DNA of 64,000 nucleotides from Cristatella mucedo (taxonomy: Eukaryota > Bryozoa > Phylactolaemata > Cristatellidae): assembly GCA_009760855.2 (NCBI GenBank), contig WPIO01000317.1, positions 33,921-97,920 on the forward strand, in the 5' to 3' direction. Below the pieces are notes generated by a model. The model worked only from the letters and a program-made list of their open reading frames with translations, was not told the origin of the DNA and did no database searches. Shown in pieces: positions 1 to 14,112 of this stretch. Positions within the stretch are counted from its first letter, which is position 1. The number at the start of each line of letters is the position of its first letter. The position numbers and the translations under genes were made by a program.

Positions 1-139
1 GCATATCCGAGGACAGCTCATAAATAGTCACAGCGAAGATAGCAGTTGAATACCCGAAGGTATTACGGAGAAATCAAGTAAAGGTCCACACCACGCTAGG
101 AGTCGCCCGAGGCCGCTCTTTAGCGCGGGGAGGAATGTT
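1..139 (-). mobile_element. 5' end of a LINE family B copy, cut by the window edge
   Basis: This stretch matches 9175-9307, the 5' end of the family B element at 5822-9307, with only scattered differences. Similarity ends at the same place in both copies (the G-rich run at 135-139 and at 9303-9307), which fixes the family's 5' end. The body of this copy should extend leftwards beyond the window on the minus strand. It contains 5' UTR-like sequence only. Confidence 0.8.
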
Positions 140-2159
140 TAGCATTCCGTGGGAATTCCCTGTGCTTATTCGGCCTCGTGCCAAAAAACACCATGCTCGT
201 GGCAGTATTCAACCTGCAATCACGTTTTCCTAGATACTTAGTGTAGACGCATCTAACTAGGAGGATTTCTGAAAGGTTTAAAGTTGGTCTATAAGATCAG
301 TTTAGCAACTGACTTTACCTCAGACTGATAATGGTGTGTCAAAGGCCACTTCCAGATCCGAATGAACTAAATGCTTCAGCCGTTCTAGAACTTGAAGATT
401 ACTCTACTGTTAAATCGATGTGATTAACCTTGCTAAATGGTTCCGACGTGAATTTAACTTTACGTGGGCATATGTAGGCGGGAATATACTTGGAGCATTG
501 CTTCCCATAAACCATTTTTGACATTGGATAAACTGGCACTAGAGGTGCTAAAATACCGTTGTCTGCTGACGGATCAGTGATGCAGAGCAAGAACGGAGCC
601 GCAGCAGCAAGATGGCTGAGCGAGACACGCTGAGAACCTTGGCGGAAGAAGGCAAAAATTGAGGGCCTTTGGTCATGCTCAAAAAATGCACAGTGAATTA
701 TTAAATGTTTTCCAAGGTTAGTCAGCTTAAGGCCTGGATTTGAAAAAATTTAGGGCTTGGCCTACTACAACGACACATCCAGCTCATCGTGGACGTTGTC
801 GAAATGAGTTTCACAGACTTGTGCAGGACCAGTCTCAGGTATCTACAGCATGGAATAGAGGTACATTAGCTGATTCACTTAGTAAAAATGCATTTTATTG
901 AGTTCGACAATGACATTTCGAGCTTGAATATGCATGCCGATCAACCGAAGATTTTTCAATGTGCTCTCTAATCAACAGAAGCTAGTTGACCACATGCTCC
1001 ACCGCAAGGTTGGGGAAAATGTCAGTCTGGTGGCGTTTACTTTATTCACAGAACGCTTTCTGCAGGTAATATTTTTGAGAACATAGTATTTAAATATTAG
1101 CGGTTGGTTGCGAGCAAGTTTTTATAATGTGACTTGTAAAATAACTGGATATCATGGTCATCTCACTCACCCAAAGTTCCTGCACAGTTACCCCAATTTC
1201 TGTGCCTGAAAAGGGGAAGGAACGACCAGATACTTACTAATCCCGCGGAAGTTTTCAGTGAAATTTGTGTCCTCAACCACGAAAGAACTGCTGATTAATT
1301 TTTCGTCTAGGGCGGCTACAAAGCCCAGTGTTTGGTGTGAAAAAATGCCAAAAGCACTTTCAAGGGGGCAAATCTCGAGGGGCATTTCTTTGACAATGAC
1401 ACCCACACTACAGTAACTATACCACGCATGAGCTGAAGACTGAGGCTGCTCGCTTACGTTCGTGGTTGGGATCAACTATCGTCTCTCTTAAACTTAAAAT
1501 CTTCTTACGCAGCCTAGCATCGCAATCTTGCAAAAAATTAACAATAAAATAAAATTTAAAAGCAGTTATTACAGTGTCCTAAAAAGTCTATACTAAGATT
1601 ATTTCGGACAGTGTTTTACTGTAGTACTTATATTTGGCTTAATTATAATATAAAGGCAGTTTAGAAAAAATGTTAGACTAATGCAACTTCGGAAAATGCT
1701 GTTTTGAGATTTTAATTGCTACTTAGTCATCGATTTCTTTTATCGTCTAGAGTTTAGCATTATATAGCTTACCCTTAAGAATCTGTTCAGGAATCTTGAT
1801 AAAACCAATAGGATATTTTCTGAGACAAATTTTGCGAGAACTGATTTTGCCAATCTTAGTTGTAAGTATCCAGCCAGTGTCATAAAATAGCATTCAGTGG
1901 TAAAAGAAATGGCTCCAGAAGCCTGACATTGAACTGGATAATGCAAACAACTTATTTTTTAGCATTTTATTTCCCATATTGGGGAAACCAAAGTGCCAGT
2001 GTTCAATGGTTAATTGAAGGGGCATTAAGACCGAGGAATATCTCTTTAAGTTGACCTTTTTGGCAAAGTGCTAGTTAGGCGCAAAAATCACTGATTACGC
2101 AACTACAACTACACTCCTGCTGCCTACTGCGGCATATTTTTTTGAGCCTTCCTGAGCTG
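140..2159. other. Unassigned intergenic DNA
   Basis: No convincing gene is visible. The open frames are short, overlap on both strands and resemble no family I recognise. Base composition is ordinary host-like, with a more AT-rich part at about 1500-1900. Confidence 0.6.
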
Positions 2160-3195
2160 CTAATGTAATGTAATGTATCTCCGTCTGTAACTCCACAAAG
2201 TCATAAAGACCGTGTGGATGTTACGCTGGAGAGATTTGTATAGCCCACTCACAGCCTAAGCGGCATTCGGTCCGTATTCGGTACCCAACAGACTTCGTCG
2301 AACGCAACAAAGAGAAAGGGAAGCATAGCAGAGTCAGGAGAGCAGTTGAGGTAGTGAGTAGCATAGAAGTAGCAGCTCAGGACTGCTGAAAAGGATGTGC
2401 CATAGTCGGCAGTAGGAGAGTAGTTGTCGTTGCATAAGAATTTATGGAGCGAGTTCCACAGTCTAGGACCTGCAGAGCTAAAGCTTCTGTCACCAACGGT
2501 CTTTAAGCCGAGAAATGGGACAGCTAATTTATTGTCCACACAGGACCTGAGGGCGCGAACAGGCTGAAACTGATGCAGCAGTTCAGCTAGGTATGAAGGA
2601 GCCAAGCCGTGGCGGGCCTTGTGGGTCAGCGTAAGAACTTTGCTCTGTATCCTTTGCTCAACCGGCAACCATCCTAGCTCTTTCAGCAAAGGTGACACGT
2701 GCTCAAACTGCTGGGACTTGAAGACTAGCCTTGCAGCCATATTCATAGTCCGCTGTAGTGGCATACTAGTTTTCTTTGGCAGCCCAGCCAAAAGAGAATT
2801 ACAATAATCAAGCCGAGACAGAACTAAAGAGCTAGTTAAATTTTTTACAAGCCACTTTGGGAGACAGCTCCTAATCTTGGATAGGGATCGGATGTGATGG
2901 CTAGCTGTAGATGCAGTCTTCTGAATGAAGCTTTTGAAATTGAGGCAGCTGTCGTACACGACACAAAGTTTAGATCACGTAGTGATGGTCGCTCAATAGC
3001 ATCGCCTATTAGAAGGACAGCCTTTTTATCCCGCCACACGCTTAGGGTATGCTATGAGCAACAGTTCGGTTTTATCACCATGAAATTTCAAGAAGTTTTC
3101 CGACATCCAGGATCGAATATCGGCAAGGCAAGCATTCAGTTTCTCAGTTGCCGCATCAGATTCCGACGGTTTGAATGACAAATACAACTGAGTAT
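2160..3195 (-). mobile_element. LINE family B, 5'-truncated copy (RT C-terminal part)
   Basis: On the minus strand this encodes the C-terminal reverse transcriptase region of family B, including the QRTMNMAARLVFKSQ-type block that also occurs in the copies at 5902-6909 and 51027-51680. The 3' end lies at the left, with the family tail of repeated ACATT on the minus strand (TGTAATGTAATG as read on the plus strand near 2163). Similarity to the longer copy stops near 3195, just before the YADD active-site region, so this is a 5'-truncated insertion. The frame is open over 236 codons (2249-2959) but diverged. Confidence 0.85.
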
Positions 3196-5332
3196 CGCTA
3201 CTTCCAAGCTGTTCACAATCTCAAGTGGTATCTTTACTATGGTTCCCACTAGTTCCGTATTGCGACAGATGAAGTTCATTGGCTACCAAATACGCATTCA
3301 AAGCCCCATACGCTGTGAATGCTTTTTACAAAATCCTACAATGTAGCACTCCCACATTTTTGTGGATTTTTTGAGTTATATGCGGAAACTCGGTAAGTTT
3401 ATACATGCGCCACGGATGAAGCTCCTTTATAGAACATTTCTATTACTACACGGCTTTCTAGGTAACTGCATTTAGTAGAACGTTAACCATTTGGATTCTA
3501 TAGTGTATCCCTTCATCAAGCACCTAATCAGTAAAGCTTAATTCAGGCAGTACAGCTGGATTCGGCTCCAGCATCCAAGCGCTCGCTGAAACTCAAGACG
3601 TCATGCACTGTGCTGCTGCAATTGCAATAGCGACAGCTCAGTCAGCACAGCACAGTCCAGTAAAGCAGCACAACTGAGATTATTTATTGCTTTTAGTTTT
3701 CAAAATATTGCTTCTTTTTACATGCTAGCTTAGGCTGATCTGTGCCCACATGCTAATTTTCCTATCTGAAACCACTAAAGCCTAGATCCTTATTATTTAT
3801 ACGACGAACAAACGAGATTTATTTTGCCTTTGCATAGAACGTACAAAGTCAATCTTGCCACAATCATATTTTGTCCATTATTTGCTACGTTGTTCAGTTT
3901 TATAACCACTAATGATGTGTTAGCACTTTCTATTCGAACGATCAGAACAATAGAACCGCGACACTTCTGCGTTGCCGGCACCTTTTCCAAATAACAATTA
4001 GTAATAAAGTGTACTCAAGTTATTGTGGTTCAAACAAGCCAGATTTTGAAGCTCAAAGCTCTGGTTAAGGGTCGATACACACAGCAGGAAGACAGTGAAC
4101 CTATGCACACTCCATAGCGGCCATCTAACTATCACAAATCCTTGTTTATTGCTTGTGCGGCGGCCCAGCCAATCACCAAATTTGAACTTCATAGAGTAAC
4201 TGCAATCTATAGAGCAACCAGCGGCTGTGTAGTGCCTACACAAGCAGCCAAACTCGTTCAGTGAAACTCTTATTGAATTAGTTTTACATGAATAGACAAT
4301 GCAGAAGCTTGCAGGCACTTTAGCCTGGCGAGACAAGGCCGGTCATTAAGAATTTTCCTGGGAAATCTGCTAACGCATGCACGCCACTCTCGCGTGCATG
4401 TTTTTTGGGCTCTCAATAAATATCGTCGGATCCTTTGCACGCGTTTCGTATGCCTGGCATCGCAGAGAACCTTATTACTAGAATTTATTTACAGACAAAG
4501 CAGCAGTGGCCATACTTTGGAGATATTTGCACGTGAGAGTATGAATTGCTAAATGTAATTATGAAACTCGAGAAAGCAGCAACACTAAGCATGCCTTAAT
4601 TGAAGCATATTCTATGGTTAAGCTGCTGTCAGTTTGGCAACAGAAGCTAACAGATTTTATTTCTTAGAAAAAATAGACAGCAATAAGCTCTTCTGTATCA
4701 GTAAGAGGGATAACTAAGCTGAAACGCTACAGCTTTGGATGGCTTGAAAATAGGATGAACAATATTGACCTAATTTCAACCTAAGATATCATAAGTAATA
4801 TGAAACAGAGCTTCAAAACTGGCATTATGGCAAACCTTGACAGTTTTGAAACACAACTTCATCAAGTGCATTATTATTATTATCAAGTGCATTATTACAA
4901 CTCGTAAAGATTGCGATATTTCCATTAGAAAAACACTAAGTCTGTTAAAAATTATAACCTCGTGATTAGGCCATATAGATTTTACTCAAATGAAGAATTC
5001 GAAAACTTTCAAGTGCATACTTAATTCTATGGAGGCATTGCTTAACCTTAAAATTTGGAAGCTCCGCGTTGTAATAGCTATTTTCAAATTCGTTGCTTGC
5101 TTAATCCAAATTTAACAATATTGCAGCAGCCGTTACAATAAAAACTGAGTCTTCAGTTGAACCTTGCAGGAAAGTGTCTTTCTGGCCACAGCATGACTAC
5201 AAAAACGGAACGCTTAACGTTAAAAAGACAGCTGCCATTAAAAAAACTTGTTTAATCACTTTGCTGATTCTGCTGAGTGCCTCACCTTTACTTCTAGGGT
5301 TTACCTAATACAATCGTCCGAGGCCTAGTATT
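3196..5332. other. Unassigned intergenic DNA
   Basis: No supported gene. A short duplicated ATCAAGTGCATTATT motif at about 4860-4900 looks like a bare 3' tail of LINE family A. The rest has only short, unsupported open frames. Confidence 0.55.
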
Positions 5333-5600
5333 AACAGGCATCTCCGCCTGTAACTCCACAAAGACGATATAGGTGTTATACACTAGAGTTTTGTATAGGG
5401 CATTCACAGCCTAATTGGCTTTCAGTATGCGTTCGGTAGCGCACAGACGCAGTCTCACTCAACAAACAGAAAGTGGGAAGCCTAGCAGAGTCATGAGAGC
5501 AGTTGAGGTAGTAAGTAGCTTGGAAGTAGTAGCTCAGGATCGCTGAAAAGGATGAGCCACAGTCGGCAGTGTGAGCGCACTTGTCGCTATATCGTCGGTG
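5333..5600 (-). mobile_element. LINE family B 3' end fragment
   Basis: This is a diverged copy of the last ~260 bp of family B, comparable with 5840-6080 and 2175-2420. It is considerably more diverged than the neighbouring copies, so it is likely older. No coding capacity remains. Confidence 0.75.
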
Positions 5601-5821
5601 CTGATCATGAAAAGGTAATTGAGCATACGAGTTAAAGTATTTGATTCCTATACTTCAAGGGCACAATACGTTACCTCATTAGGGTATTGTGCATACAGAC
5701 AAACAAAACTGCTGTAACCACGATGTAACTCCAGACTGTCACAACTGTCCTGGCCTGCATCTGTCGATAGTGCACTGACCTATTAGTTTTGAGCCCAAGC
5801 CAGGGTTAAGAGAAGGGTAAT

Positions 5822-8800
5822 GCAATGTAATGTATCTCCGTCAGTAACTCCACAAAGTCATATAGACCATGTGGGTGTTACGCAGGAGAGTTTTGTATAG
5901 CTCACTCACAGCCTAAGCGGCTTTCGGTACGCATTCGGTAGCCAACAGACTTCGTCTCACGCAACAAAGAGAAAGTGGGAGGCATAGCAGAGTTAGGAGA
6001 GCAGTTGAGGTGGTGAGTAGGATCGAAGTAGCAGTTCAGGACCGCTGAAAAAGATGTGCCATAGTCGGCAGTTAGAGAGTAGATGTCGTTGCGTAAGAAT
6101 TGTGGAAGCGAGTTCCACAGTCTAGGACCTGCAGAGCTAAAGCTTGTGTCGCCAACTGTCTTTAAGCGGAGGAATGGGACAGCTAATTTATTGTCCACAC
6201 AGGACCTGAGGGCGCGAACAGGCTGAAACTGATGCAGCAGTTCAGCTAGGTATGAAGGAGCCAAGCCATGGCGGGCCTTGTGGGTCAGCGTAAGAACTTT
6301 GCTCTGTATCCTTTGCTCAACCGGCGACCATCCTAACTTTTCCAGCAAAGGTGACACGTACTCAAACCGCTGGGACTTGAAGACCAGCCTTGCAGCCATA
6401 TTCATAGTCCGTTGTAGTGGCATAATAGCTTTCTTTGGTAGCCCAGCTAAAAGGGAATTACAATAATCAAGCCGAGACAGAACTAAAGAGCTAGTTAAAT
6501 TTTTTACAAGGCACTTTGGGAGACAGCTCCTAATCTTGGATAGGGATCGGATGTGATGGCTAGCTGTAGAGGCAGTCTTCTGAATGAAGCTTTTGAAATT
6601 GAGGCAGCTGTCGAACACGACACCTAGATTACGAGCACATGGTGAAGGTCGCACAACAGCATCACGTATTAGAACAGCAAAGCCTTTTAATCCAGCTACA
6701 CGCTTAGGGTGTCCTATGAGAAGCAGTTCGGTTTTATCGTCATTTAATTTCAGGAAGTTTTCCGACATCCAGGATCGAATATCGGCAAGGCAACCATTCA
6801 GTTTCTCAGTTGCTGCAGCAGATTCCGACGGTTTAAATGACAAACACAATTGAGTATCGTCAGCATAGACGTGATATCCTATTCCATGGGCCTCAATCAC
6901 TTTTCCCACAGGTTGTGTTTAAATAAAGAACAGCAAGGGACCGAGTACAGACCCTTGAGGGACTCCACAGGTGACCCTTCTCATGTCTGAGACCAGACCC
7001 TCACACGACACGGATTGAACACGATCAGACAAGTATGATTTAAACCACTCGAGTGCTTCGTCTGCCAGACCGATCGTTGTTCTCAATCGTTCAAGCAGAA
7101 GTTCGTGATCAATGGTGTCGAAGGCAGCAGACAGATCTAGCAGAGCTAGGGCAGTGACATTCCCCTCGTCGTAGCCACGTAGAATGTTATTGTTAACTCG
7201 GAGGAGAGCAGTTTTAGTGGAGTGCTGCCTCTAGAAACCTGATTGAAATGTTTCTGACATTCCATTATTTTCAATATGTTCAACTATCTGCTTAGCAACA
7301 ATCTTTTCAAGAATCTTTGATAAGAACGGAAAAAGGGAAAATGAACGATAGTTTGCTAGGACCTCTGTCTCTAATCCAGGCTTTTTAAGAATAGGTCTAA
7401 CGATTGCCGATTTGAAGGACTTGGGGACGACCCCTTTTCCCAAAGAAGCATTACAAATCTTGGTTATGGCAGGGCTAAGTATGTCTGCAAGTGAAGACCA
7501 CAGAGATGAAGGTATAGTGTCTTCAGGAGACGAGCTCTTTTTGCTAGATCTTATTAAGGCAGCCACATCTGAGGCAGAAACATCAGAGAACCTTTTAAAA
7601 AAGGTCACATATTGAGGAACGGCGATTGCTTTGGTCCGAGAAGGCTTAATGGAGGCACGAATGTGCACAATTCTTTTCAGTAAAGAAGGCTAAAAACTTT
7701 TCACCTGAGCCCTTAATATCTGGGGAGTCAGACCTCACAGCATTGGCCGGTAAATGATTTACTGTCTTGTAAATCTGTTTAGTGTCCGACTGGCAGGAAT
7801 TCAGACTTCTAATGAAAAAAGAAGCCCTGGCTTTCTTAAGCTTTCGGGTGTAAACTCGAAGGAAGTCTTTAAAATTGACTAGGTCTGCCTCAGACCCTGA
7901 TTTCTTGAAACGACGTTCTGGACTGTGCTTAACACGGGGCATCTTAAGGAGTTTTTTTGTAAAATTGAAAGCAATCTCGACGACTTTGAACACGGATGGA
8001 GCGAACGGGAGCATGCTTGTCAAGAGCACTCCTGAGTGTCATGTTCATCGCATCAGTGAGGGTATCGAGGCTGCCGGTCGAATCTGAATGCAGATCAAGA
8101 AGGCCTGCATCACAAACAGATTTCAAAATTTCTTCCGTGTCAATGCTTTGTAAGTTACTTCCTTTGGCAAATTCGACATTGCCCTGCACGTACGAGAGAG
8201 CAGGAACAGTAAACGAGACCGAACAATGATCTGAGAAGGTTAGTGGGCACACCACAAAGTCAGTGGTGAGGACATCCTTAGTGATCGCAAAATCTAGAAT
8301 GTGGCCACCGACGTGGGTGCTATGATTAACGTGTTGGGCCAAACCAAGATTCTCCAGACAGTCAAGAAATGAGCGGACCTGGCTGTTGCTAGGGTTGTCA
8401 ACGTGAATATTGAAGTCTCATACAATCAGTAGCGGCCTGTCACACACAAATATTTTAGCGAGGAACTCTGAAAACTCCTCTATAAACAAATTTAGACAGC
8501 CAGAAGGAGGCCGGTATATCACAACGGTGAGAGGCATTGTCTTCGATGAAGACCTGATAGCAACTGATTCAAACGATGACCCATGCGATAAACTGCACAT
8601 TTTATAGCCAAACGATTCGCGAACAACAGTTGCAACCCGCCGCCAACCTTGTCAGAACGCATGGACTGCTAGAATGAGAACGCGGGTGGGGTGTTCTCGG
8701 AAATACAGCTACTGGAACAAGGCGTCATCCAGGTTTCGATAAGCAGAAATGCATCTAGCTTTTCCTGGACCACCTGACTGCGGATTAGTAACCCCTTGGT

Positions 8801-9307
8801 TTTTAGCGAGCGGACATTTATTAGGCGGAATTTAAGAGGCTGTCCAACAACTGGGCCATAGCGATGAAGTGGCTCGTATTCTCTACGGTTTGCATCCGGC
8901 CTGGCGGGCGCTGGCTCTTCGAATTTGAATTGGACCTTGGTAACGGCCGTGGGACGACGGATCACAACGTGCTGGGCAACAGAGGGTGGGCTACTACCTC
9001 AACAAGTACTATTTAGCGCTTTAAACTTACGAGTCGTAGGTTTGATAGCTGAGCTGTTGATGGGGCGAACGCACGATCCAGGTAAGTTCTCACAGACCAG
9101 CTGGAGAAGGCCCGTCGGTTGGTATCGACTAATGGCGACATTGCATCTTATGCTAAGCAGGTCCCGTTTTGTGTAGGATATCCGAGGACAGCTCATAAAT
9201 AGTCACAGCGAAGATAGCAGCGGAATACCCGAAGGTTTTTACGGAGAAATCAAGTAAAGGTCCACACCATGCTAGGAGTCGCCCGAAGCCGCTTTTTAGG
9301 GCAGGGG
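5822..9307 (-). mobile_element. LINE family B, nearly full-length CR1/L2-like non-LTR retrotransposon
   Basis: This ~3.5-kb minus-strand element reads from 9307 (5' end, defined by comparison with 1-139) to the ACATT-repeat tail near 5822. On the minus strand it has an apurinic/apyrimidinic-type endonuclease followed by a reverse transcriptase, the usual order of CR1/L2/Jockey-type LINEs. A tail of short repeats rather than poly-A also fits CR1/L2-like elements. It is broken by frameshifts and stops, so it is not autonomous as read. No clear target-site duplication could be identified. Confidence 0.88.
5902..8965 (-). pseudogene. Family B endonuclease-reverse transcriptase ORF, broken
   Basis: Reading from 8965 leftwards, the first frame holds the endonuclease start with the INVRSL and LLIETW blocks (the Glu metal ligand), then VVIYRPPSG (8418-8600) and SDHCSVSF (7944-8342). 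A second stretch (7231-7668) carries the RT N-terminal blocks with LKKPGLETEVLANYRSFSL. The unlisted frame at about 6910-7230 carries DLSAAFDTIDH and GVPQGSVLGP. The frame 5902-6909 begins near YADDTQL, the RT catalytic box. At least three frame breaks separate these parts. The family normally makes one long protein that nicks the target DNA and primes reverse transcription there. Confidence 0.85.
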
Positions 9308-11029
9308 TATATAACTCAAGCTCATTCACACCTCCTTTCCGTCGATCAATTATTTAGCTATTGCTCTTGGCTGCCTAACAAGCCGATACTTTTCCCTTGG
9401 TTTTAGCCAAGGAGGTAAGGTGCTCAATTTTTTCGACCCGAGTCGGGGGCTCGAGTCATGCACTCGGCGAAGCTTAAATGCCCTCTTCGAGCGGTGGGTG
9501 ATAGCCATCAAGTTTTGTCTGCCGTTATACAAATGAAAGGACTAGCATCCAGCATCGACAGTAAACATCTGGGCCCATGAAAAAGTGAACTTCATTCAGA
9601 CAAAGGTAAGGACGTTCGTTCGTCATCGTGCAAGCATTTAAGATACCGGAACGACTTGATGAAACGAAGCAGGGTTATTTGGAGAGCCTGCGAGGAATAT
9701 AAAGAAGTACGAGCACAAATATCAGCTCTGTGGATATTATGCTAGCCATAGCCATCTAGAAATCCTGAAAGCATTACTCAGTACCATGCATCTTGAAGAA
9801 TAGTGGATAGGCATAAGGAAATTTTTATATAGGCAGGTTGAGTCCAGATGATGTGAATTCACCTGCGACGTCGCCATCATTAGTATCATCGGTAAAAAGA
9901 TACCTGCGGTCAGGATCTTGCCAAGGCAGTCTAAAAGGAACATACAATGAATGGCTGCAATTGCCGAACGACGGCAAATTGCGTGTACCAGTTCGTTGAG
10001 CCAGGCTATGCATATTCCACGGTGCTTTGCAGGAAGCTACCTGCGTTCAAGCGTCGGAGTTCCAATCCAAGAGGCGATCATTTCGTTCAATTGCTAGGGC
10101 AGAGAGCCACTTGGAGCCACTAACCTTTTAGCTCCGGTACATCACAGAAGCTACGCAGCTACTTAAAAAGCAGTCCAAGACGTGACTGTAAAGTCGTCTG
10201 TTGATCTGAAAATAACATAGTCTTCGGCCAAGTGTGTGAGACTGCTCACGTATGGGTAGTCATGCTATACTGACCGATACAGCTGCTCGGCCAGACTTTG
10301 CCGGCTTGCAGTGCTCTGCTCGAGCTGGTCGTAGCAGTCCTTTACCCGCGTCCCGGAATCCTCAAATGCTCTGCTCAAAGCATCCCCTGCATAATTCTTT
10401 CCAGTCGTCAGCTCGTCCAGATAAATCGCCGGAGATGATCGGATGTCTCGGAACATATTCCTGGGCCACAGTAGCTGCTCAGACTAGCCGTGCATAAGCT
10501 TAAGCGGACGCTCTATACTCTCTCGAACTTCATTTAAGAAGTCTTTGGCTTCCGGTGCTGTTGGTAGCTGAGGAGCTGAGTGTCCTAAGCGAGCGCTCGC
10601 ACTAGCAGATGCACTTGGCTTGCTTGCAATCGAAGCTTATGACAACCAGGAGCTTTCCGTGTTTCGGGCATTATAGCTCAAGTCAATAAATATACGAAGT
10701 GAGGAGCAATAATGGTCACTTAAGCACTTTATGCTCACAATATGAAGAACTTTCGTAAACAATCAAAATGATATCTATCTGCTTAATCATTTCAAGCCCA
10801 CGTAGTTAAGTACTTAAATGACAAATCGATACAATTTCTATTATGCTCTGATGGCGTTCGTTAATTACTCAGACTACATAGATGAAGACGATGATGCATT
10901 AAAATGCGAGTTGATTCTGTGCTGTTGTTACAAGGGATATGCTGGCCGAGCCAATTCTGAACGCATTAGAGTTTTACAAAGATACTGCCTAGATCCTAAA
11001 CTCGATTCGTGCTTCCTTGGCAGCACTTG
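9308..11029. other. Unassigned intergenic DNA
   Basis: No supported gene. Overlapping open frames on both strands at 10252-10497 have no recognisable domain and no start context. Confidence 0.55.
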
Positions 11030-11095
11030 TGAAGCGCCTGAAAAGAGATTGCTTCTCTGAGAGCTCTTCATCACATGTATTATTATTCTTAAGCT
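11030..11095 (+). repeat. LINE A / SINE-like 3' tail remnant
   Basis: The sequence GCGCCTGAAAAGAGATT, then a TTCTCTGAGAG block and ATTATTATT, matches the 3' terminal sequence shared by LINE family A copies and the SINE at 46836. It is a short diverged remnant. Confidence 0.6.
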
Positions 11096-11768
11096 ATTGT
11101 GCAGGTGTTATCGCCGTTTAGTTGAAGAAACGCGGCTGCTCGAAAACTTTCAAAGTGAGAACTTTTCCAATGTAACTCAAAAGGGAAGAAAAATTATGAG
11201 GTATTTAAAGGCCAAATTATATGAAAGACAGGGTACCGCAGTTGATCATCTGTATAGGTAAGATGGTCTAGCTTGCTCTGGACGACTAAACAGCTCAACT
11301 TTAAAATTTGCAACCAAAAGGAAAGCCTTTATGAGGATCCTTAAGGTGATTCAAATTTCAAAGGTGAACTGTTTGACCGTCGGAAAATCATTTTTGACGT
11401 CCGTATGTCCTAAATTGTTATCTTAGAAAGAACCTACGGGCATGCTGATAGGCATTCCAGAATCGCCCCCTCATCGTAGGCACGAATCTTGGTGCTCAAG
11501 CTGGATATGACGATGAATGGCTCTTGCAAGGTGCTGCCCCACATCCGGCAAAGCTCGGTCCTGTGCGGCAAGCCATAACCAAGACTACACTTTTTTATAT
11601 AGATTTTGCTAAATTACTATGCCAGGTGTGTCACATGTGTAAGCTAGGAGTAAAAATATCAAGTACAGGTAATCTGATTCAACAGTCTCATTTTCATAGC
11701 AGCAGAGAAGCCTTAGTGGCTGTATCTCACTGTATATGCCCACATCCTCCTCTAAAATAACCTGTCAT
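11096..11768. other. Unassigned intergenic DNA
   Basis: No supported gene or recognisable repeat. Confidence 0.5.
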
Positions 11769-14062
11769 CGCGAAACCTCAAGACACTTGACATCGATGCT
11801 GTCCGCGCGAGTATATCTGCTTCGACTCTGCTGCTCAGTCCTCCCTCCGATCTGTCATCATTGGTAGATAGCTACAACAAGACACTAGCTGAGACGCTCG
11901 ACGAGTTCGCACCGCTGACAAAGCGCACTGTGCACCCCCACCCAAACGGTCTATGGTTTACCACAGACATTAAACTAGCCAGGTCTACTAAACGAAAGCT
12001 TGAAAAAGCATACAAAAGATCCGGACTAACTGTCCATCGACAAGCATATGAAGACTACTGTAGGCCGTACCAATCGATCCTAGCAAAGGCCAAGTCTAGC
12101 TTTTATAAAAACATTGTTGAATCACAGATGCACAATCCAAAAATGCTGATGTCGACAATAAACCATCTCTCAACCGTTCCCAGATTAGCTCCTTACCTGA
12201 TGATCCTAATGATGATCTAGCCGATCGCTTCTCTCGATTCTTTGTGCAGAAGATAGACAAGATCAGGGAATCCATCCCTGCGATGACAACCTTCCCACTA
12301 GAATGCTATTCCTCGGTTCCTGGCTGCACCTCAATGTCTGCATTTAAGCAGGTTGCTAGTGATCTAGTCCTAAGGTTCGTATCTCAATCAAAGAAGACAA
12401 CAAGTCCTCTGGACCCTATTCCCACTGTCCTGCTCCTACGTTGCATTGATCTGCTGCTGCCATGCATAACAAACATCATTAATATGTCATTAGCCTCAGG
12501 TCATGTCCCAGCACATTTCAAAAGAGCTGTAGTCAGGCCTCTCCTCAAGAAAGCAACACTAGACCAAGAGAACTTGAGCAACTACCGCCCAGTCTCCCTT
12601 CTACTATTTCTATCAAAGACAGTGGAACGGGTCGTGGCCGACCAGCTAAACTCATATATTGAAACCTCACACCTTGCTAGTAAGTTCCAGTCCGGCTTTA
12701 TAGCTAATCACTCCACAGAATCAGCATTTCTTAGGGTATACAACGACCTACTTAGGAATGCAGACATGGGTAGAGTGTCTCTGCTTGTTTTGCTCGATCT
12801 TTCGGCAGCTTTTGACACCATCGATCACAAAGTTCTTCTAGAACGCCTCTCATCTCGCCTGGGCATCACTGGCACTGCTCTGCAGTGGTTCAGGTCCTAT
12901 CTCAGTGGGAGACTCCAGAGTATTGACGTGAATTGACAAAGATCACCTGAAGTACATCTGAAATATGGAGTACCTCAGGGCTTAGTGCTAGGTCCGGTTC
13001 TTTTCACGTTTGTACTCTCCCTCTTGCTGATGTGATTGCCAAGCACAATCTAGCCTTTCACTTCTATGCGGATGACACTCAGTTGTACCTTTGCTTTGAT
13101 CCCTCCCAGCCTTTGAGCACCTCAAATTCTCTAAACTCATTTGCTGCTTGAATTGATGACATCCGCAAATGGATGGCAGCAAATTTTCTAAAACTGAACG
13201 ATGACAAAACTAACTTACTAGATATGGGCAAACCCAGTGTGATTCAGAAATTGGAAAGGCTGACGCTCAAAGCTGGCTCTGCCTGCATATCTCCTGTCGA
13301 ATCAGCTCAAAATCTAGGTTTCATATTCCAAAGTGACCTCTCGTTAGACGACCATATCAGCTCCACGGTCAAATATGCCTACTTTCTGCTTCATAATATT
13401 GCTAAAATTCGGGCTTGTTTAAATAAGGATGCCACATCTAAGTTTGTCCATGCATTTGTGAAATCTCGTCTCGACTTCAGCAACTCACTCGACTTCAGCA
13501 ACTCCACTTCTCGCCGACCTGCACTGGCTACCAATCAAGCATTGGATTGACTTTAAAGTTTTGTCGCTCACTTTTAGGTCCCACCTTTCTACGGCTCCAG
13601 CCTATTTCTCCGACATACTCCCCATCAGGCCAAGCATCGTACCAATCGCTTTTCGGAATCCAACAGTCAAGAAATACCACGTACAAACCTCAAATCCTTT
13701 GGAGACCGTGCATTTAGTTCATATGCTCCCAAAGCCTGGAACTCCCTCCCGACCTCCGTCAGAACATCCCTGACCTGACCACATTTAAAAGGAACTTAAA
13801 TCATACGTATTTAGGAGAGCATTTAGTGGGTCCCTGTGATTCGTCCTTGTTGTGCTTATGGGCGCTGACACTGTGCATGCTGCCACTAACCACTTTTGCA
13901 TGCTGACCCTGTGCATGTCACCCCTAACCATGTTATTCGTTTTTTTTTCAAGCAATATTTTACAAACAATTTAATTGCATTTCCCTTTGCTGCAAATGTA
14001 AAGCTCCTTGAGAGAGATGAAGTTCTCCGAGGGTGCTTTATCGACAACATTATGGTTATTAT
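11769..14062 (+). mobile_element. LINE family A, copy 1 of a three-copy tandem cluster, broken
   Basis: This is a 5'-truncated plus-strand copy. It starts in the linker after the endonuclease, in the SKRKLEKAYKRSGLTVHRQAYEDYC-type region at 11861-12220. It continues through the RT: LKKATLDQENLSNYRPVSL (12540-12600), DLSAAFDTIDHK (12799-12834), FYADDTQLY (about 13060-13090) and NFLKLNDDKT. Several stops and frameshifts, for example at 12936, interrupt the frame, and an internal segment is missing near 13480-13500. The 3' end has the usual TTATTATTATT tail at 14050-14062. Confidence 0.88.
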
Positions 14063-14112
14063 TATTATCATCTCCAGCTCCCTGCGTATAATGGAGAATT
14101 GCCTATGGATGA